64,000 nt of DNA from Peribacillus deserti (GCF_016909175.1 NZ_JAFBFI010000006.1:153647-217646); one strand, 5' to 3'; positions 1 to 8,110 are shown, counted from the stretch's first letter. Notes: generated by a model not told the origin, from the sequence alone. Numbers and translations: made by a program.

Positions 1-882
1 AGGACTGAAGCTGAAAGACTGGTAGCCTTCACCAATTGTTCGAATCCCATCTTCATATTTGGAGCAGTTTCGATTGGATTTTTCTACAATACCCGTTTAG
101 GTATAATTCTCGCCCTCGCCCATTATTTATCCAATTTTACCGTTGGCATTGTCATGAGATTTTATGGGAAAGATGAAGACATATCACCAGAAAAAAGCAA
201 GAAAAAAATATCGATCAAAGCAGCCTTGATCGCCCTTCACCGCACACGAATAAAGGATAAACGGCCAATAGGAAAATTGCTTGGAGATGCCGTGCAGTCA
301 TCCATCAACACGCTTCTTATGATTGGAGGCTTTGTTATATTATTTTCTGTAATTAACAAACTCTTATTCCACATGGGTATTACAGCTGTGTTATCTGGCG
401 GTATGAAACACATATTGAACCTGTTCAATTTTTCCGAATCACTCAGCGTTCCCTTGTTCGCCGGTATATTCGAAATCACTCTCGGCTCCCAGATGACAAG
501 CCAGGCTCAAGGAGCATCCCTCCTGCATCAAGTTATCATTACCAGCTTTATTCTTGCCTTCAGCGGTTTTAGTATACAGGCTCAGGTGGCCAGCATTCTA
601 GCTGAAACTGACATCCGATTCTTCCCTTTTTTTGCTGCCCGAATTCTGCAGGGTTTATTTGCTGGTTTTTACACTCTCTTGTTATGGCAGCCGCTGTATG
701 AAAATAATTGCTGCCAGGAAAAGGCTTTGGGTGTACTGCCAGCAGGCTGGATTCCCGAATCTGACTCAATGAGTTCATTGTTTTATTTAATGGGCAAGTA
801 CGGCCCGGTCTTTACTTTAGTTTCACTTTTTTTATACATAATCATCCTATACCTTCGTATATTTCAAACATCCCGCAATTAA
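1..882 (+). CDS. ylbJ: Sporulation integral membrane protein YlbJ, C-terminal part (5' end outside window)
   Basis: The reading frame is open from base 1, so the gene begins upstream of the window; the first in-frame ATG (154) is internal. The visible 293 residues are hydrophobic, with several membrane segments and nucleoside-transporter-like gate helices around the GSQMTSQAQG stretch, as in YlbJ. YlbJ is a sporulation membrane protein of the mother cell/forespore envelope in Bacillus; its transported substrate is not known to me. It lies tail to tail with coaD and shares a terminator hairpin with it. The ylbJ-coaD-rsmD neighbourhood matches B. subtilis, which supports the name. Confidence 0.85.
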   Translation, partial: RTEAERLVAFTNCSNPIFIFGAVSIGFFYNTRLGIILALAHYLSNFTVGIVMRFYGKDEDISPEKSKKKISIKAALIALHRTRIKDKRPIGKLLGDAVQSSINTLLMIGGFVILFSVINKLLFHMGITAVLSGGMKHILNLFNFSESLSVPLFAGIFEITLGSQMTSQAQGASLLHQVIITSFILAFSGFSIQAQVASILAETDIRFFPFFAARILQGLFAGFYTLLLWQPLYENNCCQEKALGVLPAGWIPESDSMSSLFYLMGKYGPVFTLVSLFLYIIILYLRIFQTSRN

Positions 883-896
883 AAAGCTCCAGTAAA

Positions 897-930
897 AAAC
901 AGCACTCCATTGGAATGCTGTTTGTTTTTA
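897..930. terminator. Bidirectional terminator between ylbJ and coaD
   Basis: A 12-bp stem (897-908 with 912-923, one internal mismatch) is followed by a T-run on the plus strand and by six T on the minus strand. It can end ylbJ and coaD transcripts. Confidence 0.8.
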
Positions 931-936
931 TTATTT

Positions 937-1416
<480 letters not shown>

Positions 1417-1508
1417 TTAAATTCTCCTCTAATTATATATACTCCGTACATCCTGCAGGCAGTTTGATCTTGACTCCCGGTTGTGCATAAAGCTATTCGG
1501 GATAGGAA

Positions 1509-2060
1509 TTAAGAATGCTTGTAAATCGTAACCGCAATCATCCCATATTTCTCCTGCCTCCATAATATAAGATTCTCAAATTCCTTATCTAATATTACAT
1601 CGGAAGCATGTTCACAGACGATGATGCCTTTTTCAGACAAGAGATTATGTTCCTGAACCATAGCCACCAAATTTTCAATGATATGTTTTTTATAGGGCGG
1701 ATCCAGCAGAATAAGATCAAATGTAAGTTCTCTTTTAATAATGGCCTTCAAAGCTCTCTCGGATTCATTCTTATACACCTCTGCCTGCTCTTGAAAACCG
1801 CATGCTTCAAGATTCGAACGAATCGTACTAATCGCTTTATGGTCACGGTCAACAAAAATCCCCTGATCCATTCCCCTGCTAAGAGCTTCAATGCCAAGGC
1901 CTCCGCTTCCTGCAAATAAATCTAATACAAGGCCTCCATCAAAATAAGGACCAATTATATTAAATATCGACTCTTTTACTTTATCGGTTGTAGGACGAGT
2001 TTGGTTGCCAGGTACAGCCTTAAGCGGCCTGCCTTTGCATGTTCCTGATACGACCCTCAT
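1509..2060 (-). CDS. rsmD: 16S rRNA (guanine(966)-N(2))-methyltransferase RsmD (YlbH)
   Basis: An SAM-dependent methyltransferase that modifies G966 (E. coli numbering) of 16S rRNA during 30S assembly. The SAM-binding loop DLFAGSGGLGIEALSRG lies around residues 47-63 and the catalytic DPPY motif around residue 119, followed by a Rossmann C-terminal strand. 183 residues is typical. It is upstream of and codirectional with coaD, as ylbH-ylbI in B. subtilis. A structured RNA candidate lies 0.7 kb upstream (2770-2863); see the separate entry. Confidence 0.95.
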   Translation of the reverse strand: MRVVSGTCKGRPLKAVPGNQTRPTTDKVKESIFNIIGPYFDGGLVLDLFAGSGGLGIEALSRGMDQGIFVDRDHKAISTIRSNLEACGFQEQAEVYKNESERALKAIIKRELTFDLILLDPPYKKHIIENLVAMVQEHNLLSEKGIIVCEHASDVILDKEFENLILWRQEKYGMIAVTIYKHS

Positions 2061-2368
2061 AGTTTTTCACCACATTTATCAGCAAAATAAAATTCTATCC
2101 TATCCTAACACATTCAATGTAAATCAGCCAAATGTTTCTGTCCCTTCTTAAGAGCCTGTATGAAAGACCCTAAAAGAGCAGGCGCGTACTGAAAAAAATT
2201 AAGTGTCAGTGAATAATGTCCACTTTATTGGCCCATACTGTCTATTAACAGCATCTTATTCGAGGATGTTGTTGCCAACCGCGGAGAAGACTTACGTTTC
2301 CCCATAAGTTCTTCCTCCGGTTTCTCCTCTCCCTTTGCCTTCTTTCCTTATATGAAGGATATAGAAGG

Positions 2369-2398
2369 ACCCTGCAGATTCGTCTGCAGGGTTTTTTA
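2369..2398 (+). terminator. Rho-independent terminator with no visible upstream gene
   Basis: A perfect 9-bp stem (2369-2377 with 2384-2392) and six T follow on the plus strand. No plus-strand gene lies upstream of it before rsmD, which is on the other strand. Either an unannotated short RNA runs from about 2150 to 2398 or it is a remnant of a lost gene. The rest of 2061-2769 holds no ORF I can support. Confidence 0.65.
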
Positions 2399-2769
2399 TT
2401 TTGATTCCCTGCCAAACGAACATGATTTTTCTTTTAACTGGCTTAAATTGAAATCATTTATTGTGTATGATCATCCTCATAAATTTCTGAAAACCCCTGT
2501 AAATTTGTATTTAGCCTCCAGAATTTCGTTCTTCCCCAAAAGATTTCAATTCTCCCCCATATATCTACATATACTCGAGGATTTTATTAATAGCCGGAAT
2601 AACGATACAATCCACTTTTTTGACCCTGAAACAGCTGCTTTTCAATGTTTTATCTCTATCAAGGCGTGATTTTTCAATGAAAAAATTTCAATATAATGGT
2701 CATAGATGTGACATAGCCTAATTAATAAATCTGCTTTTGCTTATCTTTGTGTTAAAGCTAATTTGCACG

Positions 2770-2863
2770 GTCTGTGGAGAAGTGTTTTTCAGGAGAAGGA
2801 ATTGTTCCTGCGATAGGCGTTCCAGCCTACAGGGTCTTTCCATACAAAACTTCTCAAGCAGAC
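2770..2863. ncRNA. Structured RNA candidate (three-way junction), possibly a ylbH-leader-type element
   Basis: A closing stem pairs 2770-2774 with 2859-2863 and 2777-2783 with 2849-2855, continued by TTT/AAA pairs. It encloses two hairpins: 2797-2801 with 2805-2809 (alternative 2790-2794 with 2806-2810) and 2814-2818 with 2825-2829. All pairs are Watson-Crick, so the strand cannot be told from wobble pairs. It lies 70 bases before the plus-strand gene at 2935 and 0.7 kb upstream of rsmD (ylbH) on the minus strand. A ylbH leader RNA family is known upstream of ylbH in Bacillus; identity with this element is inference. Confidence 0.5.
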
Positions 2864-2934
2864 AAATACATGTTACATTTGAAAAAGCATCTCGTCTGTA
2901 CTAACTCTATTGCAGACATCATAGGAGGAACCTC

Positions 2935-3324
2935 ATGATTCAAAGATTCATTGAACTAGGAGAAGGATATTCAGATATATACGAACTGCTCGAAATTGGC
3001 CGTGCCAGCCGCGAACGAGTCTCTCGCCTGCTGGCTTTTCATACAATAAAAGAAAGCAGACCGGTCACATCAGTGGCAATTACCATGCAGCCTACCAGCC
3101 CTGGTGAATTTCAGCCCATTTATATATGCAGAGAGGGCATACCAAATCCCGGCGCCAAACCCAACAAACGATACGACCTCTTTGCCGAACTCGCGAATGA
3201 ACTTGATAAACCAATCATCGAACTAGATGTAAAACCCTCAAATACATTTGCAGAAAAAGAACTGTACTACCAGCACCTTATTGGGATCCTAAGAATGAAC
3301 AAATACCTTCCCCCGATGAAATAG
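2935..3324 (+). CDS. Conserved Bacillaceae protein of unknown function (DUF7147-like)
   Basis: A 129-residue soluble protein beginning MIQRFIELGEGYSDIYEL, with an ATG behind a clear AGGAGG site. I recognise the pattern as a short conserved Bacillus protein; similar records sometimes carry the name methylthioribose kinase, but nothing here resembles a kinase, so that name should not be trusted. No signal peptide or membrane segment. The stop codon is directly joined to the first repeat of the R1 array (the TAG is followed at once by AAAAGCGG), so the natural C-terminus may have been altered by the repeat. Confidence 0.75.
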   Translation: MIQRFIELGEGYSDIYELLEIGRASRERVSRLLAFHTIKESRPVTSVAITMQPTSPGEFQPIYICREGIPNPGAKPNKRYDLFAELANELDKPIIELDVKPSNTFAEKELYYQHLIGILRMNKYLPPMK

Positions 3325-4016
3325 AAAAGCGGAAAGCGGTCCGGAGCGATAGCGGAGGAGCTGCCAGACAAGCATAAGACGAGCAGGCCGTGGAAAGCGT
3401 CTTTCTTTCCATGGACTGATTGGCTTATGACTCGAGGGCAGCAGCTTGGAGCTAGACATAATGAAAAGCGGAGAACGGTGCTTTTCACGGGCTACTATTT
3501 ATAGCAGAATGATTTACCTGTTTATTAATAACAATCAACCTGTGAAAAGCAGACACCTGAAAGGCATAAGACGAGCGGCAGCGAAAGGCCGCTTTTGCCT
3601 TTTGATAGCGATTGGCTTATGACCAAAGGTGTCAGTTCGCAGCTGGACAAAGAAAAGCGGAGAACGGTGCTTTTCACGGGCTACTATTTATAGCAGAATG
3701 ATTTACCTGTTTATTAATAACAATCAATCTTGTGAAAAGCAGACACCTGAAAGGCATAAGACGAGCGGCAGCGAAAGGCCGCTTTTGCCTTTTGATGGCG
3801 ATTGGCTTATGACCAAAGGTGTCAGTTCGCAGCTGGACAAAGAAAAGCGGAGAACGATACTTTTCACGGGCTACTATTTATAGCAGAATGATTTACCTGT
3901 TTATTAATAACAATCAACCTTGTGAAAAGCAGACACCTGAAAGGCATAAGACGAGCGGCAGCGAAAGGCCGCTTTTGCCTTTTGATGGCGATTGGCTTAC
4001 GACTTGAGGGCATTTG
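3323..4016 (+). repeat. R1 dispersed repeat array: one variant unit plus three tandem 190-bp units
   Basis: A variant unit (about 3325-3461) is followed by three near-identical units starting GAAAAGCGGAGAACGG at 3462, 3651 and 3841 (spacing 189 and 190). Each unit has a short GAAAAGC/GCTTTTC inverted repeat at its head and a larger hairpin closed by CATAAG/CTTATG, then ends CAGCTGGACAAA or similar. The short ORFs across it (84 and 62 residues) are translations of the repeat and not genes. Related copies lie near 11.1-11.6, 53.9-54.2, 60.5 and 63.8 kb. Confidence 0.9.
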
Positions 4017-4059
4017 TTGGAGCTAGCTGCCCCAACAAATGCCGGCAAAATAAAGATCA

Positions 4060-4164
4060 GCATAAAACTTCAAAAGTTAAGCATAAAACTCGAAAAGTTA
4101 AGCGTAAATCTCTAAAAGTTAAGCATAAATCTCCAAAAGTTAAGCGTAAACCTGATAAACATAA
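4060..4164 (+). repeat. Array of 21-bp units (five in exact phase)
   Basis: The core AAGTTAAGC(A/G)TAAA recurs with GCAT/GCGT at 4060, 4081, 4102, 4123 and 4144, exactly 21 bases apart, then decays. It can be read as a Lys-rich 7-residue repeat inside a 70-residue ORF, but that ORF starts in the R1 array and has no ribosome site. A second 21-bp array of different sequence lies at 39088-39192. From 4165 to 4584 I see no other feature. Confidence 0.8.
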
Positions 4165-4584
4165 ACAAGCATCTGAAAAGATAAGCATAGTTATCAAAAA
4201 ATAGGCACAAATTCTAACTGTTTCTGTAATGTTTGATAGAGGTCGGCAAAAAAGATACTAAACTTATGGAGTTCAGCTGCTAGGCTGGTATTTTTTGATT
4301 AATAGGAAAGGATTAGATAACTTTAGAAGGTAATTCGTTAGAGCGGGATTTTCTTCAGGAAAAAAATATTTATTAAGCACTGGCCATCCTGGATAGGTTT
4401 CAGTTTTTTGGGGATTACCAAACTAAACTGTATCTTGAAGCCTCCTTGTTTGGGAAGCAATGACTGATACACCCAAAAAACTACGTATTCGAGAAGAATG
4501 AACTAAGAAGCAGCTGCTGCCCAGCATTCATCGTGGCGGCGACGCGCCTTCCCCAATTACATTCACATTACATTCACAAAATAC

Positions 4585-4622
4585 AAAAAAGGCGAGATTC
4601 TAAAACCTTGAATCTCACCTTT
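4585..4622 (-). terminator. Terminator of ylbG
   Basis: An 11-bp stem (4590-4600 with 4610-4620) ends in a T-run on the minus strand. One pair is G-U only when read as minus-strand RNA, which supports that direction. Confidence 0.8.
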
Positions 4623-4898
4623 TTATAATTCCATTTTATAATCGTACTCTTTTGCTTTATCGGGCTTGGAGTTCTCATATTCCAGCTTGAGAAACGGTTT
4701 ATACGAAAGCTCCACTTTTTTCACAAAAGAATAGCTTTGTATTTTTTCGGAAAGTGCCGGTACTTCATCCATGTCGGTATAAAGGACGACATATTTCAAT
4801 TTCTTTGATACATAGTGTATGTTTCCATATCTTCTAAGCATTTTCACTTGTTTTAGCGTATGCAGCCAGATAATAATGCTTTGCCTTGAACCGATCAT
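4623..4898 (-). CDS. ylbG: YlbG family protein (DUF2129)
   Basis: A 91-residue basic cytoplasmic protein of the YlbG family, found in most Bacillaceae next to ylbF or rsmD. The N-terminal [22 protein letters not shown] and the following [13 protein letters not shown] segment are characteristic. Biochemical function is not established. ATG start with an AAGGAG-like site. It has its own terminator; in B. subtilis it directly precedes ylbH, but here a 2.5 kb stretch of repeats and a divergent gene separates them. Confidence 0.9.
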   Translation of the reverse strand: MIGSRQSIIIWLHTLKQVKMLRRYGNIHYVSKKLKYVVLYTDMDEVPALSEKIQSYSFVKKVELSYKPFLKLEYENSKPDKAKEYDYKMEL

Positions 4899-5079
4899 AT
4901 CTTATTCTCCTTAGTGTAAAGGCTATATAGATAGTGTAGCATAGAAAAAACTTTGTTATCAATATTAAATAACTTGCCACTTGCAGGAATCCTTAATAAC
5001 ATACATCTATAGAGATCAAAAGATTCATTGTCGCTTATAACCAATCAGCCTTTTAATAGAATATGAAGGTGGTGGAAGT

Positions 5080-5403
5080 TTGAATCTTGAACTGATATGG
5101 ACGCTTTTCATTGATACTCTTGCTAATAATCATGAAATACATTCCGCCTTCTATAAAAAGTCCGCCGGCATTCCTTTTTTATATGTTTCGGCTGTAAGCA
5201 AAGATTTCGATCCTTACCAGGCAGAATTTGCTATAAAAGAAGCTTCCGCTCAGGTGATGAAGGGGAAGCAGCTTCATAGTGAGACGGTCTTTGTTCGTCA
5301 AGATGAAAAACTTTATGTTTATCGCCACAGATTTTATGTTCCGCAGCGAAAAATGTTCTGCTGTGGCAATCTGTGTGCCGACTGTATCCGATTTACACAG
5401 TAA
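5080..5403 (+). CDS. Conserved hypothetical protein with a C-terminal CCGNxCxxC motif
   Basis: Not recognised with certainty. A 107-residue soluble protein starting with TTG behind GGTGGTGGAAG, lying divergently from ylbG. The body is alpha/beta with no membrane segment. The last 15 residues hold a tight cysteine cluster, KMFCCGNLCADCIRF, resembling short metal- or disulfide-forming tails such as the CCGNGCRHC type. The codon usage and the ribosome site support a real gene; overlapping ORFs in other frames (5179-5454, 5279-5461) are shadows. Confidence 0.6.
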   Translation: MNLELIWTLFIDTLANNHEIHSAFYKKSAGIPFLYVSAVSKDFDPYQAEFAIKEASAQVMKGKQLHSETVFVRQDEKLYVYRHRFYVPQRKMFCCGNLCADCIRFTQ

Positions 5404-5520
5404 TGTGTTCCCAGTGATGATTGAAACATCGTTATATGTTAAGGTACACAGCAATCAATAAGTAATAAGTCTTTTTTAATTCCGCGGCAAAACTCGGACA
5501 GATAGAGCTCAGGCGGCATA

Positions 5521-5560
5521 CAAAAAAGCCAAAATCCATACACTGACGGATTTTGGCTTT
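5521..5560 (-). terminator. Terminator of ylbF
   Basis: A perfect 11-bp stem (5527-5537 with 5548-5558) is followed on the minus strand by six T. It starts five bases after the ylbF stop. Confidence 0.85.
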
Positions 5561-5564
5561 GTAT

Positions 5565-6008
5565 TTAGGAACAGCCGCAGCCTCCACCGCTGCCGCATCC
5601 ACCTGAACAGCTCGATCCGCTGTCAAAGAATGGGTTACCGGTCGGCACCTTAATATTAGGTGAAACAGCGCGGCCTACACGGACACTGACCTCGTCCAGA
5701 AGGTTTTGCAGTTCAGTTTCTGCCAGTTTATATGCAGCAATCGTTGGATGCAGATCCATTTCCCTTTTAAGCTGTCTGGCATTAAGAGAGACTTCACGGT
5801 AATTCGGATGATATTTTCCAAATCTTTGGACCTCTTCATAAAGTTCCTTAATAGTAGAGAATTTCTTGATTTTCTCTTGAGCAAGCTTGTCCGCCTGCAT
5901 TTTATATAATGAAAGAAAATATTGCTCGCCAATATCTGAGTCAATAATGGCCTGGGCAAGATTTTCCGCAAAATCTATGATTTCAACACTTTCTACAGTA
6001 GCAAGCAT
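5565..6008 (-). CDS. ylbF: YlbF/RicF, subunit of the RNase Y-specificity (Ric) complex
   Basis: A member of the YlbF/YmcA family. In B. subtilis YlbF, YmcA and YaaT form a cytoplasmic complex that carries iron-sulfur clusters, directs RNase Y processing of operon mRNAs and affects competence, sporulation and biofilm entry. The 147-residue protein is largely helical and ends in a glycine/cysteine tail (residues about 132-147) with five Cys in SSCSGGCGSGGGCGCS, matching the cluster-binding tail of YlbF. ATG start with a GGAGG site (GGGATGGAGGTGGGC context). Confidence 0.93.
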   Translation of the reverse strand: MLATVESVEIIDFAENLAQAIIDSDIGEQYFLSLYKMQADKLAQEKIKKFSTIKELYEEVQRFGKYHPNYREVSLNARQLKREMDLHPTIAAYKLAETELQNLLDEVSVRVGRAVSPNIKVPTGNPFFDSGSSCSGGCGSGGGCGCS

Positions 6009-6063
6009 CAGCCCACCTCCATCCCTTATTTTAACATTTTAATTCTAGAGATGCGAACAGGAT

Positions 6064-6330
6064 TTATTTGGAATAAATACCCAATCTAATATTATAGTCG
6101 TCCTGCCGGAAATCTGGATCTACCGACTTTAAAAAAGCATATGTATCTTTCTTTATCACTTTGCCATCAAAGAAGTCTGCATCTGAAACAAGCCACCTAT
6201 TAACAGATTGTTACCTCTTCCCGTATGTTTGAGTTGTGCATCGATTAGATCGGCTTTTCCTTATTTTCAAAACTAAGCGCTTTAACACGGCACGAATATA
6301 CATAATCCAGCAAAGGAATGAATAAGTCCC
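6064..6330 (-). pseudogene. Possible decayed coding fragment, unidentified
   Basis: Read on the minus strand, 6064-6210 encodes a protein-like stretch ending in DDYNIRLGIYSK with a stop at 6064. Upstream of it, other frames give LLDYVYSCRVKALSFENKEK and then ADLIDAQLKHTGRGN. Joining them needs two frame changes, near 6260 and 6215, which suggests a frameshifted remnant. No start codon with a ribosome site covers the whole. I do not recognise the family, and the assignment is inference from protein-like composition only. Confidence 0.3.
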
Positions 6331-6382
6331 TCCTTATTTTCTGTAAAGATTTTCTTTTTAGTCATATAAAACTAAGAATATA

Positions 6383-6418
6383 CAAAGAAAAACCTCTTCC
6401 GATTGAAAAGAGGTTTTC
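6383..6418 (-). terminator. Terminator of the ylbD-ylbE unit
   Basis: A 10-bp stem (6389-6398 with 6408-6417) followed by a T-rich tail on the minus strand, just past the ylbE stop. Confidence 0.75.
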
Positions 6419-6419
6419 C

Positions 6420-6659
6420 TTATTTAACTGCATTCATGGTTTGGAACATAGAAATCATCATGGAAGCCATTTGGACTCCATTGGTGAGCTGGGAAACTCT
6501 GTCTGGGATAGATTTTTTGAAAAAATAAGCAGCTTCCGTTTCCATCTTCTGAAGTTGTTGCGGATTTCTTGTTAATCTTCTATACCAGATAGGCTGAAGC
6601 CTTAAGTATTTCTTTAAATCTTCTTTTCCTTCTATTATTTCAAATAAATCTTTTCGCAA
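6420..6659 (-). CDS. ylbE: YlbE-like protein
   Basis: A 79-residue basic, helical protein of the YlbE family, starting MRKDLFEIIEGKEDLKKYL. It follows ylbD by 16 bases on the same strand, the arrangement seen in B. subtilis. The LRLQPIWYRRLTRNP core is the conserved part. The C-terminus is a short hydrophobic Met-rich helix. Function is unknown; co-occurrence with ylbD suggests a sporulation link (inference). Confidence 0.88.
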   Translation of the reverse strand: MRKDLFEIIEGKEDLKKYLRLQPIWYRRLTRNPQQLQKMETEAAYFFKKSIPDRVSQLTNGVQMASMMISMFQTMNAVK

Positions 6660-6675
6660 GCAGCAGCCTCCTTTG

Positions 6676-7083
6676 TTAATCTTTTCTGAGGGCGAATGGA
6701 TTAGGCGGTTTACTTTCGGTTTGAACCGTATTTTCTGGAGTACTTTGAAACTGGGTTAGCAGCCCCTGAACTGCCGATATGGCCTGACTTAATGAGGAAA
6801 TATGGGATTGAATCTGGTCCATATCCATATTTTTTATCGTTGATAATAGGGTGGAAACTAAATCATTTTTACTTTCTTTCTCCTCTTTGGGACTGGAAGC
6901 TTTTATAGAAGCTGCACCCTCAAAGAAATCAAGCCATTTTGGGTCGTCTTCTCCCAGCAGGTACCATTCTTCGTATATCTCCTGCCAGGTAAACCGTCCT
7001 TTTCTTACCTCCAGCACTAGTTTGGGATGATTCTTAACGAACCCTTTAAATCTCTCGATTGAATCATTCTGTTTATCTGTCAA
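6676..7083 (-). CDS. ylbD: YlbD, spore coat-associated protein
   Basis: YlbD family protein, a putative spore coat component. The start is taken at the TTG at 7081-7083 because AGGTGTGG lies at the right distance; an ATG 21 bases upstream has no site and would include it in the coding region. 135 residues from that start. The N-terminal SIERFKGFVKNHPKLVLEVRKG and WQEIYEEWYLLGEDDPKW are family-typical, followed by a Lys/Ser linker and a predicted coiled coil (MDMDQIQSHISSLSQAI). First gene of the ylbD-ylbE unit. Confidence 0.87.
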   Translation of the reverse strand: MTDKQNDSIERFKGFVKNHPKLVLEVRKGRFTWQEIYEEWYLLGEDDPKWLDFFEGAASIKASSPKEEKESKNDLVSTLLSTIKNMDMDQIQSHISSLSQAISAVQGLLTQFQSTPENTVQTESKPPNPFALRKD

Positions 7084-7166
7084 AATACCACACCTCGCAG
7101 CCATGACATTTGCCTATTACAGAGTATGCACTTGTTAATAAAGTGTTACTGCCTGAAGGGAATTTT

Positions 7167-7196
7167 TTGACCAGAAAGAAGGATTCTAAATATAAT
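7167..7196 (+). promoter_or_regulatory. Sigma-A promoter upstream of the hotdog-fold gene
   Basis: TTGACC (7167-7172), 18 bases, then a perfect TATAAT (7191-7196). Transcription would begin near 7203, downstream of the first in-frame TTG at 7110, which supports the GTG start at 7227. Confidence 0.75.
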
Positions 7197-7226
7197 GGAT
7201 ATATCATGATGTTAAGGAGAGATCAA

Positions 7227-7712
7227 GTGGGAACGCGAATGACTGAATTAGTTAAACAAATAATGGATAACGGTTCGGAAGCTGATCAGCAGGTACTAGA
7301 GCAGGTTCTTACTGGCCTAGCACAAAAACCGGCTAAACAACAAACTTATATCAATTTACTATTTGGATTTGAAACAGAATTTACTTCCGATGGACTAGCT
7401 ATGACAATGCCGGTCACATCCCTGGTTCATAATACTCTCGGAATTGTACACGGAGGCGTGATTACCACTCTTGCTGACACTGCTATGGGCACATTGGCCA
7501 ACAAGATGGTACCTGAGGGCCAGGCTGCAGTTACTACAGAAATACAGGTCCATTTTTTTAAAGAAGCAGCAGGAAGCAGATTGGTGTGCAAATGCAGTGT
7601 CTTACATAAGGGCAGACAAACAATGGTCTTTGAAAGCAAGGTATATAGAGAAGATGGGATTATGTGCGGCCATTCCACCGGCAGTTTCTTTATTGTTCCT
7701 AAAAAAAATTAA
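7227..7712 (+). CDS. PaaI-type hotdog-fold thioesterase
   Basis: A 161-residue protein of the PaaI/YbdB-type acyl-CoA thioesterase family, likely cytoplasmic. The hallmark NTLGIVHGGVITTLADTAMG segment gives the conserved HGG and the catalytic acidic residue on the hot-dog helix. The GTG at 7227 is chosen because AAGGAG lies seven bases upstream and a perfect promoter sits between it and the earlier TTG at 7110. The acyl substrate cannot be told. The next gene starts directly after its stop and is probably cotranscribed. Confidence 0.85.
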   Translation: MGTRMTELVKQIMDNGSEADQQVLEQVLTGLAQKPAKQQTYINLLFGFETEFTSDGLAMTMPVTSLVHNTLGIVHGGVITTLADTAMGTLANKMVPEGQAAVTTEIQVHFFKEAAGSRLVCKCSVLHKGRQTMVFESKVYREDGIMCGHSTGSFFIVPKKN

Positions 7713-8072
7713 ATGGTTACTGCTATTGTAATTCCAATAATCTGTATTTACTTTTATTGGCTGACTAAACGCGAAATGAAGGAGCAGGAAACGAAGTGGA
7801 TGAGCTTAGGCGAGGTTAATGATGAATACTTAGTGCATGGTAAAGTGATACATGTAAAAGGTGAAAAACAGAAGTTTCATTATAACAGATATCTATATGT
7901 ATATACTCTTGTGATTGCGGCTGATACAGGAAAAATGACCGCCCTTAAGATCTTCCCTTTCCGAGGTGATGAAATCCCCTCTCTGCCAATCCGATTAGAG
8001 GACACAGTTTCCATTTTCGGAGAGTGGCGTGAGCATCAATTTATAATAAGCAGGATAGAAAAACAGAAATAA
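7713..8072 (+). CDS. Hypothetical membrane-anchored protein
   Basis: Not recognised. 119 residues: one N-terminal membrane segment (about residues 1-17, AIVIPIICIYFYWL) followed by a soluble beta-rich domain. The start codon follows immediately on the stop of the thioesterase gene (no gap), which suggests translational coupling. An ATG start with no strong own ribosome site fits coupling. The C-terminal part, HGKVIHVKGEKQKFHYNRY and IFGEWREHQFIISRIEKQK, looks like an OB-like beta barrel, but that is a guess. Confidence 0.65.
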   Translation: MVTAIVIPIICIYFYWLTKREMKEQETKWMSLGEVNDEYLVHGKVIHVKGEKQKFHYNRYLYVYTLVIAADTGKMTALKIFPFRGDEIPSLPIRLEDTVSIFGEWREHQFIISRIEKQK

Positions 8073-8073
8073 A

Positions 8074-8110
8074 GACAGCCTATTATGATTTAAGGCTGTC
8101 CCTGTTATTT
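8074..8110. terminator. Probable bidirectional terminator
   Basis: GACAGCC (8074-8080) pairs with GGCTGTC (8094-8100) between two convergent genes. The T-tract is interrupted on both strands, so the call is moderate. Confidence 0.5.

Noticed and set aside
2352..2669. 105-residue plus-strand ORF
   Set aside because: It runs through the orphan terminator hairpin, has no ribosome site and an AT-biased composition.
3629..4007. Two near-identical ORFs (84 and 62 residues)
   Set aside because: They are translations of tandem R1 units, with no ribosome site and no protein-like conservation.
4060..4164. Possible CRISPR array
   Set aside because: Units are contiguous 21-mers without unique spacers, and no cas gene is in the window.
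3992..4204. 70-residue Lys-rich ORF with 7-residue repeats
   Set aside because: It starts inside the R1 array, has no ribosome site, and its repeat is a direct translation of the 21-bp DNA array.
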